A stretch of DNA of 11,931 nucleotides, taken from contig DMMZ01000013.1 of assembly GCA_003452915.1 (NCBI GenBank), forward strand, positions 334 through 12,264, in the 5' to 3' direction. Below, one piece after another: positions 1 through 5,054 of this stretch. Below the pieces are notes generated by a model. The model was not told where the DNA came from. It saw nothing but the letters and a program-made list of their open reading frames with translations, and searched no databases. How positions within the stretch are numbered: the stretch's first letter is position 1; each line of letters starts with the position of its first letter. This DNA is from Clostridiales bacterium. Lineage in GTDB: Bacteria > Bacillota > Clostridia > Oscillospirales > CAG-382. The position numbers were made by a program, and so were the translations under genes.

Positions 1-2
1 TT

Positions 3-323
3 GTAGAAGCAAAAAAGCAAGGATACATCGTCAAGTTTATGAAGAATCTAGAAAAATGCGACTTGTTGATCTGTGATGAATGGGGTTATGTGCCTGTTGA
101 CAGTACTGGCTCAAAACTGCTATTTCAAGTTATAGCTGAATGCTACGAACGAAAAAGTCTGATTATTACCACAAACTTGGAGTTCACAAAGTGGAACGAT
201 ATCTTCTGTGATGAAAAAATCACCGCCGCTATTATTGACAGAATTATTCATCATAGCCACTTACTTGATTTTTCTGGTAGAGATAGTAGACGTCTTTTGA
301 ATTCACTTATTAAGCTAACCTAA
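3..323 (+). CDS. istB: IstB-like ATP-binding transposition helper, C-terminal fragment
   Basis: This is the C-terminal 106 residues of an IstB-type AAA+ ATPase, the helper that loads IS21 transposase on target DNA. The frame is open from position 3, so the gene is cut by the window edge rather than starting at the ATG at 39. Visible family motifs are the Walker B stretch LLICDEWG, the sensor stretch IITTNLEF followed by W, and the DRIIHHSHLL segment near the end. The part with Walker A is missing only because it lies upstream of the window. Whether the full element is active cannot be judged from here. Confidence 0.88.
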   Translation, partial: VEAKKQGYIVKFMKNLEKCDLLICDEWGYVPVDSTGSKLLFQVIAECYERKSLIITTNLEFTKWNDIFCDEKITAAIIDRIIHHSHLLDFSGRDSRRLLNSLIKLT

Positions 324-380
324 ATAATACTCAAATTTCATTAAATTTATTGGATTTTCGCTCTAATATCGGTTTTTAGG

Positions 381-410
381 TGCTACACTTTTTAATTTAT
401 ATTTGCTACA
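381..410. repeat. Direct repeat TGCTACA x2 at the probable IS21 right terminus
   Basis: TGCTACA occurs at 381-387 and again at 404-410, 23 bp apart, downstream of istB. Repeated terminal motifs ending in CA fit IS21 transposase-binding ends. The matching left end is outside the window, so assignment as the terminus is inference. Confidence 0.45.
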
Positions 411-476
411 TATTTTACTTGTAAAAAACAAAGCAGAAAACAAAACACAGAATCAAACAGAATAACACTAAATAAG

Positions 477-501
477 ACGGTCTACTTTCGGGTTAGACCG
501 T
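477..501. terminator. Hairpin, possible terminator between the IS end and the tRNA operon
   Basis: An 8-bp perfect stem (477-484 with 494-501) closes a 9-nt loop and is followed on the plus strand by a short T-rich stretch at 505-508. It may end transcription from the left (IS21 or the gene it interrupted). The rest of 324-568 shows no open frame with a ribosome site; I see nothing else in it. Confidence 0.45.
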
Positions 502-568
502 ACCTTTTATATCTGTAAATGGTAAAATAAATGGTATTTTTTGAAAAGAGAAGGGTCGAGACAAAAAG

Positions 569-603
569 AAAACCCTTGAAAACGTAGTGTTTTCAAGGGT
601 TTT
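569..603 (-). terminator. Rho-independent terminator of the tRNA operon
   Basis: A perfect 15-bp stem (569-583 with 589-603) has a 5-nt loop. On the minus strand it is followed by a T-rich run. It begins only 4 bp past the encoded CCA of tRNA-fMet, so it ends the tRNA-Leu/tRNA-fMet transcript. Because both flanks are A/T tracts it could also act on plus-strand transcription. Confidence 0.9.
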
Positions 604-607
604 ACTT

Positions 608-684
<77 letters not shown>

Positions 685-705
685 TTATTTGGTTGTAAAA
701 ATATC

Positions 706-794
706 TGGTGCCGGAAACCGGGCTCGAACCGGTACGAGAGTTTAATCTCACGGGATTTTAAGTCCCGGGCGTCTGCCAATTCCGCCACTCCGGC
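706..794 (-). tRNA. tRNA-Leu (anticodon UAA)
   Basis: An 89-nt class II tRNA with a long variable arm, encoded CCA (706-708), a GCCGGAG acceptor strand and anticodon loop CUUAAAA, giving UAA for UUA codons. UUA is a heavily used leucine codon in this AT-rich genome. It is the first gene of the tRNA operon. Confidence 0.95.
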
Positions 795-808
795 GTGGTG
801 ACTTGTTT

Positions 809-837
809 ATAATAACATACGCAATGTATTTTGTCAA
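809..837 (-). promoter_or_regulatory. Sigma-A promoter of the tRNA operon
   Basis: On the minus strand a perfect -35 TTGACA (832-837) and a -10 TATTAT (809-814) are separated by exactly 17 nt. The -10 lies 14 bp upstream of the tRNA-Leu 5' end, which fits a short leader removed by processing. Confidence 0.85.
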
Positions 838-933
838 GTAAAAAATCAACATTTATATATAAATTATTGCCTGTTAAATAGAGGTAATTATGTGCAAAAT
901 GTCCATAATTAAAATTATGTAAATAGAGACCAA

Positions 934-2307
934 CTAAACCGATCTTATAATTCTAGACATTATTTTCTTTAAAGGTTTATATAGAAAAAGTATCATAGCA
1001 GGTATAAAAATGAATAGAAATCTTCCAGCAACTGTAGTTGTAAACAGTATCAATACACCAAACCAGCGGTTACGTTTATAACAAACACCAATGACTGATG
1101 ATTTTTCTATTGTATTGACATCAACCGTAACAGAATTCATATCTGTAGATTTAATATGCCCAACATTTATTTCATCGTTATTTTCGTACAAAATTAAATT
1201 TCCGTTTTCAATGCTCATCGATGCGTCTGATTTTTTAAAGAATGCAATATCGTTTTCATCAACTACATTTGAAACAGTGTCTGTGATTATATACGGTATA
1301 ACATCGTTAACAGTAAACATTTTATCAGACTTTGAAGTGGAAATAATTATTGCAAATATATTCGATAAAACAGAAACGATAAATATTGCAATAAGAATAA
1401 AAATTATTGAAATATCAATTATTTTTACTTTTTTATAATTAATGTTCTTTTTATTAATTAAAAAAAACCTTTTTGTACGTTCGTCAAGCCGCGCAAGTTT
1501 TGTTCCGATTGGTAAATTGTTTATATTATCATTTGCAAAACTGTAATATTTTGCTATTTCTTTTGCTCTGCAAAAACAGATGATCAGGCAAGAAAGAACA
1601 ATAAATCCTACTATTACATAATACCATGAATTTGATACATCAAAAGCAGTTAACGTACCGTTAAAAAGCAAAAGTTCCGGATTGGAAATTACCTCGCTGT
1701 ATCCGGTTAATATTTTTAAAACGTAAAGAAAAGCTGACACCACAATAAAAATTAAACGAGTTAAATTTAAGCGAGTAGAAAATAATGATATAGTTGCTCC
1801 TATTATACACGTCACAGTTAAATCCAATAAACCTATCAAGTATAAAGCCGATAGATAGTTATAAACAAATGTATATTTAAGAAAAAATATCGTTATTATA
1901 ATAATAGAAAAACCGGTTGTGTACATAAAAATAAGGGTTAATAGCATTGCAGCGATTTTTTTATAAATCAAATTCTGCGGATTATAACCCATCTTAACAA
2001 GCAAATACCAACGATTATTACGTATTTCAGAAAAAGTAATATATTCGTATTTTACGACAAAGTATACAATGTTGAGAAAACAGAAAATGGCAATATATGA
2101 ATAAAGAGCAGAAAAATATGAATTCTGCATAAGATGCGGGAATATGTCCGAAAATACACTTTCTTTTAAAGATAACGTAATAAAATGTATAAAAATAGAA
2201 ATAAACGCAACAATGATTCCTAAGATAAGTTTTCTTTTTATACTTATCCGGTTTTCTATGTATGCCTGTCGCAGTTCCTTGACGAAATAACTATTTTTGT
2301 AAATCAT
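934..2307 (-). CDS. ABC-transporter-like permease with a C-terminal degenerate signal-peptidase-like domain
   Basis: A 457-residue membrane protein with about eight helices (roughly 28-48, 65-87, 118-143, 151-176, 182-203, 228-248, 297-323, 419-443). Lys/Arg-rich loops place the N-terminus, the 90-118 loop (coupling-helix-like, with R, W, K and MGY), the 250-296 loop and the C-terminus in the cytoplasm. The 324-418 segment is therefore outside. That segment can be laid ungapped on a SipW-type S26 peptidase: TDTV (342-345) over SGSM, NDIAFFKK (352-359) over GDLVFVKK, then GHI (383-385) over THRI and a closing VIG. The final helix pattern FGVLILFTTTVAG also fits SipW tails. Thr344 sits where the Ser nucleophile should be, while His384 is kept. 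The gene overlaps the ATPase-like gene by 17 bp, implying translational coupling. Permease-type role is likely; the peptidase relation is my pattern match. Confidence 0.72.
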   Translation of the reverse strand: MIYKNSYFVKELRQAYIENRISIKRKLILGIIVAFISIFIHFITLSLKESVFSDIFPHLMQNSYFSALYSYIAIFCFLNIVYFVVKYEYITFSEIRNNRWYLLVKMGYNPQNLIYKKIAAMLLTLIFMYTTGFSIIIITIFFLKYTFVYNYLSALYLIGLLDLTVTCIIGATISLFSTRLNLTRLIFIVVSAFLYVLKILTGYSEVISNPELLLFNGTLTAFDVSNSWYYVIVGFIVLSCLIICFCRAKEIAKYYSFANDNINNLPIGTKLARLDERTKRFFLINKKNINYKKVKIIDISIIFILIAIFIVSVLSNIFAIIISTSKSDKMFTVNDVIPYIITDTVSNVVDENDIAFFKKSDASMSIENGNLILYENNDEINVGHIKSTDMNSVTVDVNTIEKSSVIGVCYKRNRWFGVLILFTTTVAGRFLFIFIPAMILFLYKPLKKIMSRIIRSV

Positions 2308-3298
2308 ATTGCTTTACAATTTCCTCACACGCGTTTTTTAATGATTTTGAATTGAATTTAATCTTTTCGGGAGTATAACCCGCTGCAATCACTCTTTCAT
2401 ACAAAAGTTTAGAGTTGTTTTCATCTTTAGATCGGTTGATTATTTTTAGGATGCTTCCGTTTACTTTGTAATCGTACTGGGGGAGGGATGCAAAAAGCAT
2501 TTCTTTAATTGCTTTTACATTTTTATCTTCGATAGTAAAAATAACTTTATCGTACTTATTCTTTAAGTCCTCGGTTTTTCCCTTAAAAATAATTTTTCCG
2601 TCGTATAAAAAAGCTATATTATCGAACACTTTGTCGATAACATCAGTATTTATAATAGAAGCTATTAAAGTCCGTTCTTGGTTATCCAATAATTTAATTA
2701 TATTTTTAAGAGGATCGATGTGTTCTTTTTTAAAAACAAGGCTTGGAATATTCAATATAATTATTTGACTATCTGAGTATAAACCTACAAGCAATAAAAC
2801 AATAGCTTTGTATTCATCAGTAAGCGTTGATATAGGGGTGAGGGAAATATTACCAAGTTTTAAAGTAATAAGCTGTTCAAAAATGCGGTCCTGTTGAGTA
2901 ACGACATCAAAATTACTGTTTGCACTCACAAACATAAGAAATTCGAGTACATTCATATTATTATAAATCATGCTTGTATTGCCGATGTAGAAAACATGCG
3001 GAAGAATTATTCGCTTGTTACGCATCATTCCTCGTTCTGCAAGCACACATCTGCCGCTGTAATATGGTTTTATGTTCGCCATAATTTCAAGTAATAATTG
3101 TAATGCAAAAGCGTTTTTACCTGTAATCACCCATGTCTCGCCTTTTGCTATTTCAAGGATCACATTACGTAAAACCTGCTCCGGTTCGCAACCAATCTGC
3201 AAGTAATGCTCGTTTGAAGAAACCTTTTCCATAAGAACATCAACTTGCGATTTACGTTTTATTATATCGGGTTGAATTATAAACTGATTTTGTGTCAT
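2291..3298 (-). CDS. ABC ATPase-like protein with all catalytic motifs lost (pseudo-ATPase)
   Basis: The 335-residue frame follows the ABC nucleotide-binding fold throughout: GETWVITGKN at the P-loop (53-62), a Q-loop region (105-107), a signature region (159-163), Walker B (179-185), an H-loop region (215-218), the FLYDGKIIFKG strand (230-240) and a C-terminal domain (250-335) typical of exporter ATPases. Every catalytic motif is altered. The Walker A Lys-Ser/Thr is replaced by Leu-Gln-Leu (66-68), the Q-loop Gln by Asn, LSGGQ by LTDEY, the Walker B LDEP by LNIP (Asp to Asn, catalytic Glu to Ile), and the switch His by Ile or Asn. The frame is long and intact with an AGGAGG site (3308-3313) before ATG, so this looks like a maintained pseudoenzyme, not a decaying gene. 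It lies 32 bp after the small membrane gene and overlaps the permease gene by 17 bp. Confidence 0.8.
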   Translation of the reverse strand: MTQNQFIIQPDIIKRKSQVDVLMEKVSSNEHYLQIGCEPEQVLRNVILEIAKGETWVITGKNAFALQLLLEIMANIKPYYSGRCVLAERGMMRNKRIILPHVFYIGNTSMIYNNMNVLEFLMFVSANSNFDVVTQQDRIFEQLITLKLGNISLTPISTLTDEYKAIVLLLVGLYSDSQIIILNIPSLVFKKEHIDPLKNIIKLLDNQERTLIASIINTDVIDKVFDNIAFLYDGKIIFKGKTEDLKNKYDKVIFTIEDKNVKAIKEMLFASLPQYDYKVNGSILKIINRSKDENNSKLLYERVIAAGYTPEKIKFNSKSLKNACEEIVKQYDLQK

Positions 3299-3330
3299 GG
3301 ATAAGCTCCTCCTTTTTTTTGAAATTCAAT

Positions 3331-3510
3331 TTATCGAATAATGATTACTGCAATTATTACTAAGATTATAACTGCAGAAAAAAATATAATTTTCTTTATT
3401 TTATTCTTTTTATCAATAAGAGCAGAAGTTTCTGATTTTAGACGAGCTTTTCGTAATTCATCACGCATTGCTTCAATTTGTTCATCGGTAGTATACTCAA
3501 TTTCTGACAA
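3331..3510 (-). CDS. Small tail-anchored membrane protein, TTG start, first gene of the ABC-like operon
   Basis: A 59-residue protein begins at TTG (3508-3510), preceded at 7 nt by GGAGG (plus-strand CCTCC at 3518-3522), a near-perfect ribosome site. The only internal ATG (codon 15) has no such site. Residues 1-40 are polar and highly charged, probably one helix (DEQIEAMRDELRKARLKSE). Residues 41-58 are a continuous hydrophobic Ile/Val/Phe segment ending in a single Arg. This predicts a cytoplasmic helix with one C-terminal membrane anchor. The stop is 32 bp before the pseudo-ATPase start, so the three genes form one operon. The layout (charged helix, basic KKNKIKK, one helix) resembles the N-terminal anchor of clostridial S26 signal peptidases without the catalytic domain; this is recollection, not a search. 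Function unknown. Confidence 0.75.
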   Translation of the reverse strand: MSEIEYTTDEQIEAMRDELRKARLKSETSALIDKKNKIKKIIFFSAVIILVIIAVIIIR

Positions 3511-3556
3511 AAAAACTCCTCCAATTCATAGGTATATTAACGCCGACTAAGAATGT

Positions 3557-3585
3557 ATAATATTTTACTTTGTTGTTGTGGGCAA
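3557..3585 (-). promoter_or_regulatory. Proximal promoter of the three-gene ABC-like operon
   Basis: On the minus strand, -35 TTGCCC (3580-3585) and -10 TATTAT (3557-3562) are separated by 17 nt. This sits in repeat copy A, and the expected start is about 40 nt before the TTG start of the small gene. The weak -35 with a good -10 suggests an activator or tight control. Confidence 0.6.
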
Positions 3586-3653
3586 TACTATATTACAAAT
3601 TTAAAATATATCAGGAAAATGCGGAACATTTATCTAATACCAACTAAAAACTT

Positions 3654-3682
3654 ATAATATTTAACTTAACTGTTGTCGGTAA
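3654..3682 (-). promoter_or_regulatory. Distal promoter copy of the three-gene ABC-like operon
   Basis: In repeat copy B, -35 TTACCG (3677-3682) and -10 TATTAT (3654-3659) again have 17-nt spacing. The geometry is identical to copy A, with an ACAAC stretch directly after both -35 elements. Use as a second promoter or as a decoy/operator copy is inference. Confidence 0.45.
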
Positions 3683-3703
3683 TTATTATATCATATTTAT
3701 AAC

Positions 3704-3744
3704 AAAAATAAAAGCCGTTTATAAAACAAACAGCTTTTATTTTT
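3704..3744 (-). terminator. Terminator after the lipoprotein gene (possibly bidirectional)
   Basis: A long hairpin: 3704-3715 pairs with 3733-3744, with a further four inner pairs (3717-3720 with 3728-3731) across a single mismatch. The outer arms are A/T tracts, so a U-run follows on either strand. It sits 53 bp past the lipoprotein stop and upstream of the distal promoter copy, insulating the riboswitch-controlled gene from the ABC-like operon. Confidence 0.8.
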
Positions 3745-3797
3745 TGAAAGGGTATGTATACAGAGAGGTATACCAAAAATAAATAAAACAGATATTG

Positions 3798-4043
3798 CTA
3801 TTCAGCTATTAAAACTATCTTACTGGAATGAACTAAATAAGTTTTGTCGTTAATTTTTACCTGAATCTGATCGCCGTCTTCAAAATCCTTCCAGGATTGA
3901 ACTTCACCATCAATTATTTCACCATTTGGTAATTCAATAATTGCACGGTCAAATGTATATGTTGTATCGATCAGTTGTTTATTGCCACATGACGATAAAA
4001 TAAACACTAAAACAATTGTAAAAAGTATTAATTTTAAGTTCAT
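3798..4043 (-). CDS. Small predicted lipoprotein under c-di-GMP riboswitch control
   Basis: An 81-residue precursor with a lipoprotein signal: basic MNLK start, hydrophobic stretch LILFTIVLVFI and lipobox LSSC with Cys19 as the lipidation site. The mature part is about 63 residues, beta-rich in appearance, with the recognisable run FDRAIIELPNGEI, then SWKDFEDGDQIQV and a TYLVHSS ending. I recall similar short proteins as uncharacterised clostridial proteins but assign no function. The start chosen is ATG 4041-4043, preceded by AAGGAG (4049-4054) at 5 nt. A longer frame to 4085 would begin inside the riboswitch terminator hairpin and is rejected. The gene is monocistronic, with its own promoter, riboswitch and terminator. 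It should sit on the outer face of the membrane. Confidence 0.8.
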   Translation of the reverse strand: MNLKLILFTIVLVFILSSCGNKQLIDTTYTFDRAIIELPNGEIIDGEVQSWKDFEDGDQIQVKINDKTYLVHSSKIVLIAE

Positions 4044-4078
4044 ATATACTCCTTTACAGTTAAAAAACAATAAAAATA

Positions 4079-4104
4079 GCCACATGTAAATAAATTACAG
4101 TGGC
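4079..4104 (-). terminator. Riboswitch expression-platform terminator
   Basis: The minus-strand hairpin pairs GCCAC (4100-4104) with GTGGC (4079-4083) and TGTAA (4095-4099) with TTACA (4085-4089). One base is bulged, the loop is 5 nt, and a U-rich tract follows (4061-4078). Its 5' arm contains the 3' strand of aptamer helix P1 (4097-4102), so hairpin and ligand-bound aptamer exclude each other. Confidence 0.85.
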
Positions 4105-4189
4105 AACTGGCTGTCATATCCAAAAAAATGGATTAAGACCCTATAGTTTTGCGCCGCAAACTTTCGCTTACTTTGCTTTTTTCATTGTC
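4097..4189 (-). ncRNA. Cyclic-di-GMP-I (GEMM) riboswitch aptamer
   Basis: Read on the minus strand, the element shows the class I order: GCAAA, a 6-bp stem capped by a GAAA tetraloop (GTAAGC-GAAA-GTTTGC), GCGCAAAAC, a TATAGGGTCTTAA block, a short hairpin with arms ATCC/GGAT, then ATGACAGCC and GTTGCC. P1 forms between ACAATG (4183-4188) and CACTGT (4097-4102) with one mismatch. The adjoining terminator uses the same 3' strand, so ligand binding should block termination and switch the lipoprotein gene on. Motif identity is by recognition of the consensus. I did not resolve the position that separates c-di-GMP from cGAMP binders, so the ligand is assumed from the commoner class. Confidence 0.88.
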
Positions 4190-4207
4190 GTTTTGATTAT
4201 TATTTGT

Positions 4208-4236
4208 ATCATAACATGATAATCAATAAATGTCAA
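4208..4236 (-). promoter_or_regulatory. Promoter of the riboswitch-lipoprotein transcript
   Basis: A minus-strand perfect -35 TTGACA (4231-4236), 17-nt spacer and -10 TATGAT (4208-4213). Transcription would start near 4201, just ahead of the aptamer. A strong constitutive-looking promoter fits a gene controlled mainly after initiation. Confidence 0.85.
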
Positions 4237-4240
4237 TTAT

Positions 4241-4256
4241 ATATTGTAAACAATAT
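4241..4256. promoter_or_regulatory. Inverted repeat directly upstream of the riboswitch promoter
   Basis: ATATTGT-AA-ACAATAT is a perfect 7-bp inverted repeat with a 2-bp centre, 4 bp from the -35 hexamer. Two ATACAAT copies (4265-4271 and 4274-4280) lie further upstream. It could be a regulator site, an AT-rich UP-like element or chance in AT-rich DNA. Confidence 0.3.
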
Positions 4257-4295
4257 TTTAAGAGATACAATGTATACAATATATAATATGCGAAA

Positions 4296-4904
4296 TTAAA
4301 CAGCTTTTTCAAAAGGTATATCAGAAATGTTCAATAAAGATAAACGGCTTATATCAAGAGAACCGTTAAGCCAAGGAATAAGCTGTGTTTGTGATAACAA
4401 AACCGGCATACGGTCGTGAATAAAGCTTATGTTTTCGCTTGCAGGTTTTGTAAGTATAACAAAACTTTCAATATTTACTTTAGGATCAAGGAATCCCGCC
4501 ATGAATATGCCGCTTTTATTACCAAAAGCAATTTTGTACTTTTCCGAGTATGAACCGGGTGTTTTTTTCCATTCAAAATAATTGCTGGCAGGAATGATAC
4601 ATCTGCTTTTTAAATTATACGGTGAAAAGTAACGGCTGTCACCTGCTGTTTCACTTCTTGCGTTAATTATCAGTCCGCTGCCGTCCCATTTTTCGAATCC
4701 GAATTTGGATAAAGTCAACTTACCCTTGTTAGTAATTATTGGTGCAGAGTTAGAAGGAAAAATCTCTTTTCCGGTAAGGCTGTCAACATTAAGTATGCTT
4801 GATTCCTCAAGTATTTCACCTGCAAGCCGCATAGTCAGACCTGCAAGTATGCTTCTGATTTGAATAACCTCGTCTTCGGTGTTGGATGTATATCTTCCAC
4901 ACAT
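4296..4904 (-). CDS. SRAP-family abasic-site processing protein (YedK/HMCES type)
   Basis: A 202-residue SOS-response-associated peptidase domain protein. It recognises abasic sites in single-stranded DNA and forms a stable thiazolidine crosslink through Cys2, shielding the lesion. All hallmark residues are present: Cys2 in MCGRY (exposed after Met removal), Asn81 in INARSET, Glu111 in NYFEWK and His163 in IHDRMPV. Length is close to bacterial YedK (about 220). The start is fixed by the need for Cys at position 2; the upstream ribosome site (GGATAGG region) is only moderate. It lies 150 bp after the Y-family polymerase gene on the same strand and is probably induced with it, though no LexA box of its own was seen. 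Cytoplasmic. Confidence 0.93.
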   Translation of the reverse strand: MCGRYTSNTEDEVIQIRSILAGLTMRLAGEILEESSILNVDSLTGKEIFPSNSAPIITNKGKLTLSKFGFEKWDGSGLIINARSETAGDSRYFSPYNLKSRCIIPASNYFEWKKTPGSYSEKYKIAFGNKSGIFMAGFLDPKVNIESFVILTKPASENISFIHDRMPVLLSQTQLIPWLNGSLDISRLSLLNISDIPFEKAV

Positions 4905-4925
4905 AAATTATTACCTATCCTTTCC

Positions 4926-5036
4926 TCGGCTGATACGCCGATAATGGGAATTGTGCCGATTCAGCAGAATCCGAAAGAGACTTTCCATAAAAGTCAAAGG
5001 CACAAAACCGTAGTTTGAAAGAGTTATCTTTCAAAC
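4926..5036. other. Hairpin-rich spacer between the Y-polymerase and SRAP genes
   Basis: Four short perfect hairpins follow one another: 4926-4930/4937-4941 (5 bp), 4958-4962/4967-4971 (5 bp), 4979-4984/4990-4995 (6 bp) and 5013-5022/5027-5036 (10 bp, 4-nt loop). The last, nearest the polymerase stop, lacks a clear minus-strand U-tract, so it may attenuate or protect the mRNA end rather than terminate. No open frame with a ribosome site was found here. Confidence 0.5.
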
Positions 5037-5054
5037 TTTAATTCTCCAAAAAAT

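Larger units (their letters stand above)
1..410 (+). mobile_element. IS21-family insertion sequence, right-hand part only
   Basis: The window opens inside an IS21-type element. What is visible is the 3' part of the helper gene istB, then about 87 bp of AT-rich non-coding DNA ending in two copies of TGCTACA (381-387 and 404-410). IS21 elements usually end in CA and carry internal repeats of their terminal sequence, so I place the right end provisionally at 410. The left end, istA and the target duplication lie outside the window, so the boundary cannot be confirmed here. Confidence 0.6.
3542..3683 (-). repeat. Two imperfect 45-bp direct repeats, period 97 bp, upstream of the ABC-like operon
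   Basis: The segment 3542-3586 recurs at 3639-3683 with no gaps and 34 of 45 identical bases. Each copy contains a -35/-10 pair in minus orientation, and the most conserved blocks are the -10 region and the TGTTGT stretch in the spacer. The roughly 50 bp between copies are not similar. This points to a duplicated promoter with a shared protein-binding site. Confidence 0.7.

Noticed and set aside
904..919. CATAATT/AATTATG palindrome after the permease stop
   Set aside because: It is all A/T in the inner stem with a 2-nt loop and no U-tract, too weak to call a terminator for the ABC-like operon.
1091..1438. Plus-strand 115-codon open frame
   Set aside because: It is antisense to the permease, low-complexity hydrophobic, with no ribosome site; the minus frame has clear membrane topology and operon context.
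3341..3550. Plus-strand 69-codon open frame
   Set aside because: It is the antisense shadow of the TTG-started small membrane gene at 3331-3510 on the minus strand, and it lacks a ribosome site.
3590..3631. 13-codon minus-strand hydrophobic mini-frame (MFRIFLIYFKFVI) between the two promoter copies
   Set aside because: It has no ribosome site and its composition is expected by chance in AT-rich DNA, so a leader peptide cannot be supported.
4044..4085. Upstream ATG at 4085 extending the lipoprotein gene by 14 codons
   Set aside because: That ATG lies inside the riboswitch terminator hairpin and has no ribosome site. The ATG at 4043 has AAGGAG and gives a proper lipoprotein signal peptide.
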